Positions 44,071-52,215 of a stretch of 64,000 nt of DNA are shown piece by piece. The notes below the pieces were generated by a model that did not search any database, had not been told where the DNA came from, and saw only the letters and a list, made by a program, of their open reading frames with translations. The position numbers and the translations under genes were made by a program. Every line of letters begins with the position of its first letter. The stretch's first letter is position 1. The stretch is from CAVTLG01 sp963735495 (lineage in GTDB: Bacteria; Chloroflexota; Ktedonobacteria; Ktedonobacterales; Ktedonobacteraceae): contig CAVTLG010000009.1 in assembly GCA_963735495.1 (NCBI GenBank), positions 744,001-808,000 on the forward strand, written 5' to 3'.

Positions 44071-44433
44071 CTATCCGGCGTGGTGTTCGTGTTTTGCCTC
44101 TATGTAAGCTTTTAAGGCTTGAACCCCTTTGGTAATCCCAATACCTACTCCTTGCCCAGACATGGCTTGAAGCACAACGCCATCCGGTCTAGCGTTCACC
44201 CATCTGAATACTTGATTCGCAACAAGTGTACCAATCACATTTGAGGGTATAGCTTCCCAGACTACTCTACCGGCTACAACCGAAGGGTAGATACTATTTA
44301 TGGTTGCTATCATCAGGCTATTACCTATATCACCGAACCCGATCATCATCGCTCGTTGCCGTCTTATGTTAAGGTGTTTAGCGCGGTCCTTCCAGCCTGC
44401 CCCAGGAGCAAGTTCAGGAATTCTCAGGCGCAT
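44071..44433 (-). CDS. Hypothetical 120-residue protein, partner of the repeat protein
   Basis: Not recognised. The ATG at 44433 lies inside the last codons of the upstream gene, so the two overlap by 20 bp and are translationally coupled. The middle part is moderately hydrophobic (GFGDIGNSLMIATINSIYPS and VVAGRVVWEAIPSNVIGTLV) and could be one membrane-associated pair of helices. The tail is basic and His-rich (KAYIEAKHEHHAG). Confidence 0.6.
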   Translation of the reverse strand: MRLRIPELAPGAGWKDRAKHLNIRRQRAMMIGFGDIGNSLMIATINSIYPSVVAGRVVWEAIPSNVIGTLVANQVFRWVNARPDGVVLQAMSGQGVGIGITKGVQALKAYIEAKHEHHAG

Positions 44434-45514
44434 CACTAGATGGGGTCACAAACCATTTTCCAGTGGCCTTACTAATTGCTTTCGTCCATCTCCACGCGTA
44501 GGCACCATAACTTCGATCAGCAGAATGGTCAGCAGCATCACCCTCGTGGAGGTCCCTCTCTAGATCAGGAGCGAAAGTATCAGGCGGGGTGTTCCTTTCT
44601 GTATCTGCTGCTCCTTGTCTCCGAATAGTGCCTGAGTCTCGACCAACAGCAGTGCTAGCAGCATCACCCTCGCGATTGGGGGCCATCTCTCCATCATCAC
44701 TGGGAAGCTCAGGCTGATACTCTGGTTGTCCGGACTCAGTATGGGGGCTTTGGCCTCTTTCCGTCTCTGCACTTAAACGAGTAGAAGCGACAGAAGCCTT
44801 ATCTGAGGAATTGAGGTCCTTCTCTCCATCATCTCCGGGACTCTCAGGCTGATTATCGCGTTGGCTTTGCCCTATTTCTTTCCCATATGCGCTAAGTGCC
44901 TCCCCCTGCCTCGGAACGGAGGTTCTCCTCCTGCCTCGATCAGAAGCGACAGGAGAGCGGTCTGTCTGCTCTGTGGTGTTTGATTCTCTTGCCGGGTGCA
45001 GAGAGCTTGGTTCGGCATCGGGCACACTCCTAATGGTGCCTTGCCGATTAAGCACTTCTTGCACATCATGCTTGCTACCTGCCCGACCGGGTCGGTTTTG
45101 GTCTATTTCCGTAGTAGAAGCGACAGGAGCATCACCTGAGAGACCCTGGAAGAGCGATCTGCGCTCTGGTGGGGGAGCAGACGGCGTCCTCCCGTGATCA
45201 GGTTCGGCATTGAGCCTCATTCGGCGCTCTGGTGGGGGAGCGGACGGGACCCTCTCGTGGTTGCGTCTGGCACCGGACATCGATCGGACCAGGTCTATTT
45301 CTGATGAGGAAGCGGACGGAGCCCTCTCGCGATTGTGTCTGGCATCGGACTCCATTCGGACCAGGTCTAGTTCTGGTGGGGGAGCGGACGGCGGCCTCGC
45401 GAGATTGTGTCCGGCATCGGACCTTGACCTCAGTGTTTGGAGCATGTCTGCTTCGGAAGTGGACTGCGTCCTCGAGCGATTGTGTCCAACGCCGGACTTC
45501 TCTGAATTCGTCAT
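44414..45514 (-). CDS. Intrinsically disordered protein with about 24-residue tandem repeats
   Basis: A 366-residue protein with no recognised domain. Residues 8-125 contain four to five copies of a unit of about 24 residues of the form S-D-A-R-H-N-x-E-R-x-P-S-A-P-P-P-E-x-D-L-V-R; SAPPPE recurs. The rest to about 330 is Asp/Glu/Arg/Ser-rich and disordered, with SPGDDGEKD and SDDGEM echoes. Only the last 40 residues (YGAYAWRWTKAISKATGKWF) look foldable, as an amphipathic aromatic/basic helix. GAGAGGAA precedes the ATG. It overlaps the next gene. No signal peptide. A scaffold or secreted/effector-like role can only be guessed. Confidence 0.65.
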   Translation of the reverse strand: MTNSEKSGVGHNRSRTQSTSEADMLQTLRSRSDAGHNLARPPSAPPPELDLVRMESDARHNRERAPSASSSEIDLVRSMSGARRNHERVPSAPPPERRMRLNAEPDHGRTPSAPPPERRSLFQGLSGDAPVASTTEIDQNRPGRAGSKHDVQEVLNRQGTIRSVPDAEPSSLHPARESNTTEQTDRSPVASDRGRRRTSVPRQGEALSAYGKEIGQSQRDNQPESPGDDGEKDLNSSDKASVASTRLSAETERGQSPHTESGQPEYQPELPSDDGEMAPNREGDAASTAVGRDSGTIRRQGAADTERNTPPDTFAPDLERDLHEGDAADHSADRSYGAYAWRWTKAISKATGKWFVTPSSDAPENS

Positions 45515-45656
45515 GGAACCATTTCCTCTCATCAGTTAAAATTTTTCTGGCTCTTTCAACTAAGGGTTTGCAACAGGAGAATGCCCGGTTTTCCACAAAG
45601 TTTGGCCAATGGCATAGGATCATTCTTCCTCCGGTACCCGTTGTGTTATACAAGGG

Positions 45657-45755
45657 CATTACTCATGACGGTGGTAAGCAGACAAATATGACAGGATTGG
45701 CAAATTCCCCGCCAATCCTGTCATATTTGTCTGCTTGCCGTCGTCGTGAGTAGTG
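45657..45755 (+). ncRNA. Long near-perfect hairpin, candidate structured RNA
   Basis: Arms of 45 nt (45657-45701 and 45711-45755) with a 9-nt loop. Forty positions are Watson-Crick pairs; the other five (45659, 45666, 45671, 45672, 45675 with their partners) are all G-U when read as plus-strand RNA, and none is a mismatch. On the minus strand the same five would be A-C mismatches. The element lies between the divergent disordered-protein gene and the sigma factor gene. No U-tract follows. Expression is unproven. Confidence 0.6.
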
Positions 45756-46018
45756 AATGCACATGTATAAGGCGATGGAGAGGCGAAACACTTCTCAGAG
45801 GTTGCAGCGTGTGATAACTTGTTCTCTGTGCAGTTTGTGGCTTGTACCTACGCAGTAGTTATGTAGATAGAGCACGAAGCGGGCGAGAAAACAATGCACT
45901 TCACGCGTCTGGGTTGGTATTGCGTGAAAGGCAAGATGAGTGGGCCAGCGAAACGTCTGGCCTGGGCTGAGCGATGGAGTAAAAGAGACAATGAGGTCTA
46001 TTGCGGGGGATAAGATAA

Positions 46019-46651
46019 ATGGTCTACTGGACCAAGCCGAGTTCTTCACCGAGGAAGGATGGAATTGATCAATCCATAAGTGAGGATGTACTGGTCATAC
46101 GGGCGCAGCGTGGAAATCAGCAAGCGTTCGAGGCACTCTATGCGCTGTATAACAACCAGATCAAGCGTTATTTGAGTCGCATAGTAGGCAACGATGGTGT
46201 TGGCTGCGAGTTAACGCAGGAGGTCTTTCTCAAAGCCTGGTCGGCGTTACCTGACTTGCAGACACCGGATTTCTTTCTGCGCTGGCTCTACCGTATTGCT
46301 CTGAATTGTGCGCGTGATTATCAGCGACATCTCAAACACATGCGGATCGTTTCTCTGGATGTCTCTAGTGGCGAGACAGAAGTGCTGAGTGTAGCGGGGC
46401 CGGAAGAGAATGTTGAAGAAGCGGAACTGTTACAACTCGCGCTCGCGCAGGTTTCTCCTATCTACCGCTCCTGTCTTATTTTGTATGTCATTGAAGAATT
46501 GCCGCAGCGCCAGATCGCGGAACGGCTCAATATAAAGGAAAACTGTGTGAGTAAATACGTCAGCCGTGGCAAAGAAGAATTGCGTCAAATCTATTGCCAG
46601 CTACTCCAGGGAGCGAACGGCGCGCGGAGAAAAAGGAGGCAGGACCGATGA
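46019..46651 (+). CDS. ECF-type RNA polymerase sigma factor
   Basis: A 210-residue sigma-70 family protein with regions 2 and 4 only. Region 2: QRGNQQAFEALYALYNNQIK, then LTQEVFLKAWSALPDLQ and FLRWLYRIALNCARDY. Region 4: LAQVSPIYRSCLILYVIEELPQRQIAERLNIKENCVSKYVSRG. It directs transcription of its own regulon under control of an anti-sigma factor, here encoded by the next gene (4-bp overlap), which is broken. So this sigma factor may be uncontrolled or inactive. The long hairpin lies about 265 bp upstream. Confidence 0.92.
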   Translation: MVYWTKPSSSPRKDGIDQSISEDVLVIRAQRGNQQAFEALYALYNNQIKRYLSRIVGNDGVGCELTQEVFLKAWSALPDLQTPDFFLRWLYRIALNCARDYQRHLKHMRIVSLDVSSGETEVLSVAGPEENVEEAELLQLALAQVSPIYRSCLILYVIEELPQRQIAERLNIKENCVSKYVSRGKEELRQIYCQLLQGANGARRKRRQDR

Positions 46652-47222
46652 ACAATCGTCCTCCATGCGGAGTCTGGGCCGAAAAGCTAGCGCTTAGACG
46701 TGAAGATCTCACGTCATCCGAGCGTGTAGCACTGGATGCCCATGTCACAACCTGCCGTGTCTGTCAGCAGGCGCAGGCCGACTACGATGCTCTGGATACG
46801 ACGCTCAGGGCGCTACCACTATCTACCATGAAACACGCCCACGCCTGCTCTCGCTGCTGGATGCTCCTGCTATCACTGCTGAGCCTGCATGGGTGACTGA
46901 CTCCTTGCCGCTGGATGATGATGGACTTATTCTTGTCGAGCAAGGGGAGTGGCATGCCAGGCCGCGTGTGCGACACAGGAGGAAAGCTTTACCTGCCATA
47001 TTAGTGGTGTGCTTTCTGCTCTGTTTCTTGTCGCTCGGGGGCATCTATGCAGCAATGGTGAACCAGAGCCATTCTGCTGATACCGCTCTCCTGACCTATC
47101 GAGGGCACAGCGATTTCATCAGCGCGATAGCTTGGTCGCCCAATGGAAAGTACATTGCATCGGGGAGTTGGGACCACACGGTGCAGGTGTGGGACGCGCA
47201 GAACGGGGCGACGCTCTTAAAT
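46648..47222 (+). pseudogene. Broken anti-sigma/WD40 protein
   Basis: It starts with ATG overlapping the sigma factor stop; AAGGAGG precedes it. The first 60 residues are an anti-sigma zinc finger (HVTTCRVCQQAQADYDALD; Cys-x2-Cys). The original frame ends at 46896, but the minus-one frame continues with the expected linker (RLLSLLDAPAITAEPAW), a membrane segment (ALPAILVVCFLLCFLSLGG) and one WD40 repeat (YRGHSDFISAIAWSPNGKYI). A frameshift therefore lies around 46830-46850. After VQVWDAQNGATLLN the frame stops at the joint with an unrelated gene fragment, so the other WD40 repeats are lost. Confidence 0.8.
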
Positions 47223-47224
47223 TA

Positions 47225-47892
47225 GCCGGTGAAGGGAAACTGGTGCGTCTGGACAAATTCTTCGCTATGTCGCAGTATCAGCAATAATACTCTCAAGGCT
47301 GGATCAATTTCTCCTCTTACAATGGAGGATTGTACGCAGTGTTACCGAAGGCCAGTAATAAAGGGACGATCTGGTATAATCCCAGCGCATTTCAGGCCAT
47401 TGGGGCGACCATTCCGCAAACCTGGGATGATTTGATGACTCTGTCAGATAAGATTGTCGGCATTGGGAAGTATCCCTGGGCCATGGGCATGGAGAGTGCG
47501 GCCTCCAGCGGCTGGCCTGGTGCCGACTGGATTGCTCAAATCTATATCAATAAATATGGTCCACAAATGTATGACGAGTGGGTTGCCCATAAAATACCAT
47601 GAACCGATAGTAGCATCAAAGATGCATTCCAGCTCTTCAGTCAGGTTATTACAGGCAGGAACTATATTGATGGTGGGGCATCTGCTATCCTGGCGACGAA
47701 TTTCCAGGATGCCTCCTATCTGCCATTTGATACTCCCCCAAAGGCGTATATGTACTATCTGGGCGATTTCACGGCAGGCTTCATCACCAGTCAGTTCAAA
47801 GGTATCCAGGCGGGCAAAGAGTATAACTTCTTTCCTTTTCCCACCATCAATCCGCAGTATAAGGGATTGATCACTTCGGCGGCCCTCTCCCC
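47225..47892 (+). pseudogene. Fragment of an ABC sugar-binding protein with two nonsense codons
   Basis: One frame reads WINFSSYNGGLYAVLPKASN, KGTIWYNPSAFQAIGATIPQ, TWDDLMTLSDKIVGIGKYP and YLGDFTAGFITSQFKGIQ, typical of the middle of carbohydrate ABC transporter substrate-binding proteins. It is interrupted by TAA at 47285-47287 (context QQ*YSQGW) and TGA at 47600-47602 (KIP*TDSS, where Trp would fit). It has neither a signal peptide nor a C-terminus. It abuts the WD40 fragment on the left and a permease fragment on the right. Confidence 0.85.
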
Positions 47893-48159
47893 CTGTCGGT
47901 ACCGTCGCTGGCATCATTAGCCATCTTTCAGTTCATGTGGGTCTGGAATGACCTGCTCATCTCCCTGATCTTTCTGGGTGGCAATCCCCAGCGTGCGCCC
48001 ATGACGCTGACGGTCGCTGATCTGATTGATTCCTATGGTACGAACTACCAGGTACTTACGGCGGCTGCATTCATCTCCATGCTTCTGCCATTAGTGGTGT
48101 TCTTTTCTTTGCAGCGCTACTTCGTACGTGGGATGCTGGCCGGTTCGATCAAGGGATAG
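47893..48159 (+). pseudogene. C-terminal fragment of a MalG-type sugar ABC permease
   Basis: The frame reads SVPSLASLAIFQFMWVWNDL, LISLIFLGGNPQRAPMTLTV and ends FSLQRYFVRGMLAGSIKG, the standard C-terminus of carbohydrate ABC permeases (CUT1, MalG side). Only the last 88 residues remain; the joint to the binding-protein fragment lies at about 47893. A deletion has thus removed the rest of the transporter operon. Confidence 0.88.
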
Positions 48160-48169
48160 CTAGAAAATA

Positions 48170-48213
48170 AGCCCTGCCTGCACAACGACGGTGCAGACAG
48201 GGCTCGTGTTTTC
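48170..48213. terminator. Bidirectional terminator
   Basis: A 14-bp stem with one mismatch (48170-48183 with 48191-48204, 7-nt loop), followed by a T-rich run on the plus strand and preceded by an A-rich run, so it can stop transcription from both sides. It lies between the permease remnant and the convergent small gene. Confidence 0.85.
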
Positions 48214-48225
48214 TATCGTCATTTC

Positions 48226-48510
48226 CTACTCGCTTTCTTGCCGTTCGCGTTGTGTGCGTAGTAACGTACGCAGCGCATCGGCCTGTCCGCGATTCCAATC
48301 TGCCGAACGCACTTCTGATCCAACCATCGGAAGAGAACTTCTTTCGCGAATTTGCGCAGCGCGTTCACGTTGCAGGATCTCATGGACGAGTTGTCGATCA
48401 CTCATTGTCCAGCCGCGCCGTTTTGCTTGCTTGGCGAACCACATGACACGTCCAAAGCCGTCCCGATAGTCTTGCTCTGTTGTTTCATTGCGCATCGGTG
48501 TATCTTGCAT
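48226..48510 (-). CDS. Hypothetical 94-residue soluble protein
   Basis: Not recognised. Highly charged, Arg/Gln/Glu-rich and helical (YRDGFGRVMWFAKQAKRRGW, LVHEILQRERAAQIRE). The WF-K-x-K-R-R-G-W segment followed by SDRQLVHEIL could be a small helix-turn-helix. AGAGG lies about nine bases before the ATG, and it has a terminator directly downstream, which supports a real gene. Confidence 0.6.
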   Translation of the reverse strand: MQDTPMRNETTEQDYRDGFGRVMWFAKQAKRRGWTMSDRQLVHEILQRERAAQIRERSSLPMVGSEVRSADWNRGQADALRTLLRTQRERQESE

Positions 48511-48706
48511 AGTGATGCCTCTTGTCGTTTACTAAAATATAGGTTGTAAAACGACTCTATTGCTTGTATGGTTATACTTTTGATTATGTCAGAAATAGTA
48601 CTATGCTGTCAAGCAAGACGGTGCATTTCATCCTATTGCTTATGCAGATAGTCCTATGTATGGCTGAAACAGACGGGTATAGACGCGCGTAATACTAGTG
48701 TCATAT

Positions 48707-48735
48707 TTGCTCTTGCATACAAAGATGGCTATAAT
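48707..48735 (+). promoter_or_regulatory. Promoter of the GTPase gene
   Basis: TTGCTC (48707-48712) and TATAAT (48730-48735) with a 17-bp spacer, 115 bp before the GTPase start codon. The rest of 48511-48850 shows no gene. Confidence 0.6.
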
Positions 48736-48850
48736 CAAAGGGAACATAGCACTAGTGATCTCTCGGTGGCGTCTGTAACCGGCCTACACTCGGGCTAAGC
48801 GGGTTGCAAACACTTTCTCAGGGATCTGTTGACAGGGAAGGAAGTCGCGC

Positions 48851-50086
48851 GTGGCTAATACAAAAAATCAAGCAGAGGATGAACAGCGGCGCAAAGCTGC
48901 GCAAGATGCTTTTGCCAGTATCGTGCGTCAGCGTGAAAAGCCCTCGAATTTGCGTGAATTAGGTTTGAGTACTCTGAAGTATCTTCCAGCGAACATCAAC
49001 ATGGTCCAAAATTTGATGAAGACCGTGAACTGGAAGCTGGCTCAACAGGAAGTACTGGATGGTCTGAACAATACCATCGTGATCGTCGGTCAGCCTAATA
49101 CGGGGAAGAGCACGCTTTTTAATAAGCTGAAGGGCCAGAATCTTTCTCCCGCTTCTCCAGAAGCGGGGACGACGCGTACGTTAGTGCGGACCGATTTTGG
49201 GCCGTTTACGCTTGTCGATACGCCGGGACATTTGCCGGATGTCATGGAGAGTGGCATGGCTCAGGCCAGTGTGATTGTGTTTCTTATCGACGCTTCACGC
49301 GGCTTGCAGGCGGAAGATCGGGAATTGTATTCAGTCATCAAACGTCTGGATAAGCCAACCATTGTTGCCGTCAACAAGGTTGATGCTTTGCAGCGTAGTG
49401 CTGGTGGTGATCAGTTTGCTACTGAGGTGGCGGTTGCGCTAGATGCCCCTGGCGTTATTCCCATTTCAGCCAGGACCGGGGCTAATGTCGCGGAAGAATT
49501 GATCCCGGAAATCATTGAAGCTAGCCCGGAGGCGGCCCTGGCTATTGGCCGTGAGTTGCCTGTGTATCGACATGAGGCGGCACAGCGCATCATCCGTAAT
49601 GCCATGCTGCTTAGTTTCGCGGCTGGCCTGGAACCAATACCTTTTGTGGACATTCCCATTCTGCTCGGGACGCAGGTACGCCTGGTTCTACGCCTGGCTG
49701 CTCTCTATGGTGAGACTATGGATAGCGCCGATGCTATGAAGCATGCTCGTGAATTGATTGCCACGGTTGTGAGTGGACTTGGCATGCGCTACCTGGCCGA
49801 GCAAGCCGCGAAATTAGTGCCTTTTGGTGGAGATTTCATTGCTGGTGTGATTGCTGCGGCTGCTACCTGGTCAATTGGTCAGGTGGCGCTTGAGTACTAC
49901 GAGGGCGACAAGCAGGTTAGCCCACGACTGCTGCGCGAGCTGTACCTGAACTTCTACCGTCGTTTCCGTAAAGAAAATACGCTGCAATCATTGCGCGAGC
50001 AATCGCGGCGAGAACTTGATGGTTACAAACCTGCTGTTGTATTGAGCGAGCCTGAGACTGAGGTTCTGGAAGAAGGAAAGGCGTAA
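48851..50086 (+). CDS. Era-like GTPase with DUF697-type membrane domain
   Basis: A 411-residue protein. A helical N-terminus is followed by a GTPase domain: G1 GQPNTGKST (80-88), G2 region AGTTRTLVRTD, G3 DTPGH (123-127), G4 NKVD and G5 ISARTG. The C-terminal part (FAAGLEPIPFVDIPILLGTQ, LVPFGGDFIAGVIAAAATW) is the DUF697-type membrane-associated helical domain that follows Era-like GTPases in many bacteria. GTG start with GGAAGG upstream. The next gene starts 2 bp after its stop, so they form an operon; the cellular role is unknown. Confidence 0.9.
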   Translation: MANTKNQAEDEQRRKAAQDAFASIVRQREKPSNLRELGLSTLKYLPANINMVQNLMKTVNWKLAQQEVLDGLNNTIVIVGQPNTGKSTLFNKLKGQNLSPASPEAGTTRTLVRTDFGPFTLVDTPGHLPDVMESGMAQASVIVFLIDASRGLQAEDRELYSVIKRLDKPTIVAVNKVDALQRSAGGDQFATEVAVALDAPGVIPISARTGANVAEELIPEIIEASPEAALAIGRELPVYRHEAAQRIIRNAMLLSFAAGLEPIPFVDIPILLGTQVRLVLRLAALYGETMDSADAMKHARELIATVVSGLGMRYLAEQAAKLVPFGGDFIAGVIAAAATWSIGQVALEYYEGDKQVSPRLLRELYLNFYRRFRKENTLQSLREQSRRELDGYKPAVVLSEPETEVLEEGKA

Positions 50087-50088
50087 GA

Positions 50089-50874
50089 TTGTCCATGCTT
50101 TTCCCTTATGAACGCTATGTAACATTGGCGCAGCCGCTCACTGTGTATTATCCGACGGGCGAAGAAGCACTCGCCCGTTCGGTTCTTCAGACGATCAACG
50201 GTGCCGCACATCTGCTCACCGGATTGCTCGGTGTCGCCATACCAGACATCGAAATACTCCTGGTAGATATGGCTGACTGGCCGCTTGTTCCGCATAGTGA
50301 GTTAGAGGAGATCGCTACGCCGCATCCTTACTGGACGGATACCACATCTCCTCCCTGTATTGTTGTGCCGGTTGAAGTTGATCCTATCTTCGGTGAGATT
50401 ACGCCGCAGAAGTTTGCCTTTATGCTCTATCATGAACTGGCGCTGGCCTTGCTTGAGGAGGACCCGCGACCCTGGCCTGCCAGTAGTCCTTTGTGGGCTG
50501 ACGAGTGGCAATTCAAATTCGCGGCTGTATGGTTATCGCAGCGCCTGGATAATGTGCAGGCCGTTGTTAATACAGACTTACATGCGCAGTATGCAGACGT
50601 CTTCGAGCCAGAGGCTGATGGGAAGACGCCGGTTACTGTACGTGGCTTTGATTGGTACGAAGACACCTCTGCGGAAGATTATCTTGTTTATGAACTGCTG
50701 CTTGAACAGTTTGCCGCTGATCTCCTGGCGCGCTATGAGCCAGACATCCTGCCACGCTTTCTGGCACTCTACCGCGCAGAGCGTGAACTCTTGAGTGATG
50801 ATGTCACTACAATGCTTGCTACGGTACTTGGCCCAGGTGGAGGCGAGTGGTTGGAGGGATTAGTCTACTTCTAA
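50089..50874 (+). CDS. Hypothetical protein in operon with the GTPase
   Basis: A 261-residue soluble, acidic protein. In the middle FAFMLYHELALALLEEDPRP and WADEWQFKFAAVWLSQRLD look like the zinc-helix region of a metallopeptidase, but the motif is HELAL rather than HExxH, so it is either degenerate or a coincidence. TTG 50089 has AAAGG seven bases before it; ATG 50095 is the alternative. The spacing of 2 bp to the GTPase gene indicates coupled expression. A hairpin terminator follows. Confidence 0.75.
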   Translation: MSMLFPYERYVTLAQPLTVYYPTGEEALARSVLQTINGAAHLLTGLLGVAIPDIEILLVDMADWPLVPHSELEEIATPHPYWTDTTSPPCIVVPVEVDPIFGEITPQKFAFMLYHELALALLEEDPRPWPASSPLWADEWQFKFAAVWLSQRLDNVQAVVNTDLHAQYADVFEPEADGKTPVTVRGFDWYEDTSAEDYLVYELLLEQFAADLLARYEPDILPRFLALYRAERELLSDDVTTMLATVLGPGGGEWLEGLVYF

Positions 50875-50902
50875 CATCTGCTCTGTGATGTGAAACTGAC
50901 TA

Positions 50903-50950
50903 GGGAGGCAATGGATGGAGTGGAAACCCACTGGTCCGTGATTGCCTTCC
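50903..50950 (+). terminator. Terminator hairpin after the GTPase operon
   Basis: GGGAGGCAAT (50903-50912) pairs with ATTGCCTTCC (50941-50950), with an inner AGTGG/CCACT stem. The U-tract is short. Confidence 0.55.
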
Positions 50951-50969
50951 TTACCCATTAGCTTTCTTA

Positions 50970-50999
50970 TTGAAAAGAAGAAATCCATAGGAGTATAAT
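50970..50999 (+). promoter_or_regulatory. Promoter of tyrA
   Basis: TTGAAA (50970-50975) and TATAAT (50994-50999), 18-bp spacer, 63 bp before the tyrA start. Confidence 0.65.
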
Positions 51000-51062
51000 A
51001 GCTAGAAATTCGTGAGACCTGGTGCCCAACGATTTCATTATCTATAAAGGGAGAACTTCTTT

Positions 51063-51929
51063 ATGTTTAACCGGGTTGCTATTATCGGTTTGGGCCTGAT
51101 TGGTGGATCAATGGGCCTGGCATTGCATAAAGCTAGAGCTGCCCAGGAGGTAGTGGGCTACGATCTTGGGCGTGGTGTAAGTGATCGTGCTCGTAAGATC
51201 GGTGCGATAGACCAGGCTCATAGTGCTCTGGCGGATGTTGTGCGTGGGGCTGATCTTGTGATCCTGGCGACCCCTGTTGGTGCTATGTGGGCACTCCTAC
51301 AAGATATTGCACCCGCGCTTTCGCCTGGTGCGGTAGTTACTGATGTCGCCAGTACCAAGTCTCAAGTAATCAACTGGGCGGAGGAGTTTCTGCCTGCGAA
51401 CATATCTTTTGTTGGCGGTCATCCGATGGCCGGAAAAGAGGTCAGTGGCGTTGAGGCGGCTGATGCTGGCCTCTTTTCTAACCGCATTTACTGTCTTACG
51501 CCTACCACGCGTACCCATCCTGAAGCGATCAGTAAAGTATTAGCTCTCATAGAGATACTTGGTGCCCGCGTGCGTTTTCTCGAAGCCGCTGAGCATGATG
51601 GACAGGTTGCAGCAGTGAGTCATCTGCCTTTTATTGCCTCTGTTAGCCTGGTGAACACTGTTGTGGCTGATCCTGCCTGGGGTGATGCAGCTCTTTTAGC
51701 CGCCACTGGATTTCGCGACGCCTCGCGACTGGCGGCTGGTAGCCCCGAGATGTATCGAGATATTTGCCTGACGAACAGTGCAGCCATCGTGCGTAAGCTT
51801 GACGACTACATCGCGAACCTGCACGCGTTACGCGAGCTGATTGCTGCGCATGACGAAGCTATTGATGAACTATTTACTCGTGCTCAGCAGTCTCGTATGC
51901 GCTGGCAGGCTTCTCAAGATCTCATTTGA
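51063..51929 (+). CDS. tyrA: Prephenate dehydrogenase
   Basis: Converts prephenate to 4-hydroxyphenylpyruvate with NAD(P) in tyrosine synthesis. A 288-residue protein. The N-terminal Rossmann domain starts VAIIGLGLIGGSMGLAL; further motifs are VILATPVGAM, VTDVASTKSQVI, FVGGHPMAGKEVSGVEAADA (substrate site His) and VAAVSHLPFIASVSLV (catalytic region), then ATGFRDASRLAAGSPEMYRD. There is no ACT or chorismate mutase domain. AAAGGGAG lies upstream. Monocistronic as far as can be seen; an IS605 remnant follows. Confidence 0.95.
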   Translation: MFNRVAIIGLGLIGGSMGLALHKARAAQEVVGYDLGRGVSDRARKIGAIDQAHSALADVVRGADLVILATPVGAMWALLQDIAPALSPGAVVTDVASTKSQVINWAEEFLPANISFVGGHPMAGKEVSGVEAADAGLFSNRIYCLTPTTRTHPEAISKVLALIEILGARVRFLEAAEHDGQVAAVSHLPFIASVSLVNTVVADPAWGDAALLAATGFRDASRLAAGSPEMYRDICLTNSAAIVRKLDDYIANLHALRELIAAHDEAIDELFTRAQQSRMRWQASQDLI

Positions 51930-51979
51930 TGCATCTTCTCGCAAAAAGCGGCCCACTTTAATTTACAGTCAACGGCCCA

Positions 51980-52012
51980 GAAAGCCCCTGTCATTCATGC
52001 GGGGGATGAATG
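51980..52012 (+). mobile_element. IS605-type right-end remnant
   Basis: A hairpin AAGCCCCTGTCATTC...GCGGGGGATG of the same type as the element ends at 4702-4726 and 53491-53514, in the same orientation as the tnpB gene that follows. There is no tnpB sequence directly left of it (tyrA ends at 51929), so it is a fragment left by an older insertion or deletion. Confidence 0.45.
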
Positions 52013-52129
52013 GGCCTACCTTATCTGGGGCTTGGGCACATGGGTACGTGTTTTCTGATGAAATGTTCATTTCACCTCTCCTGTATGAATATTTATTTAT
52101 TGACAGGTATGATAGGATGTGCGCATATC

Positions 52130-52192
52130 CTCTTAAACAGTTAGAAACGCCACTATCGTGGCTAGCCTACGGCTCATCTGACTGAGAGGAGG
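52130..52192 (+). ncRNA. omegaRNA-like structured repeat, upstream copy (in the tnpB leader)
   Basis: A 63-nt block 87 percent identical (55/63) to the block at 53345-53407 at the 3' end of tnpB. It folds as CAGTTAGA/TCTGACTG (outer stem, one G-U) enclosing GCCAC/GTGGC and AGCC/GGCT hairpins. It ends in GAGAGGAGG, six bases before a TTG codon that is in frame with tnpB. It also encodes PLKQLETPLSWLAYGSSD, like the TnpB tail. Confidence 0.6.
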
Positions 52193-52215
52193 TATTCTTG
52201 AAAGGAGCGAAGAGC

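Noticed and set aside
47600..47602. In-frame TGA in a Trp context as evidence of selenocysteine or code change
   Set aside because: The same frame also has a TAA at 47285 and lacks both gene ends, so it is a pseudogene; TGA is a normal stop for many intact genes in the window.
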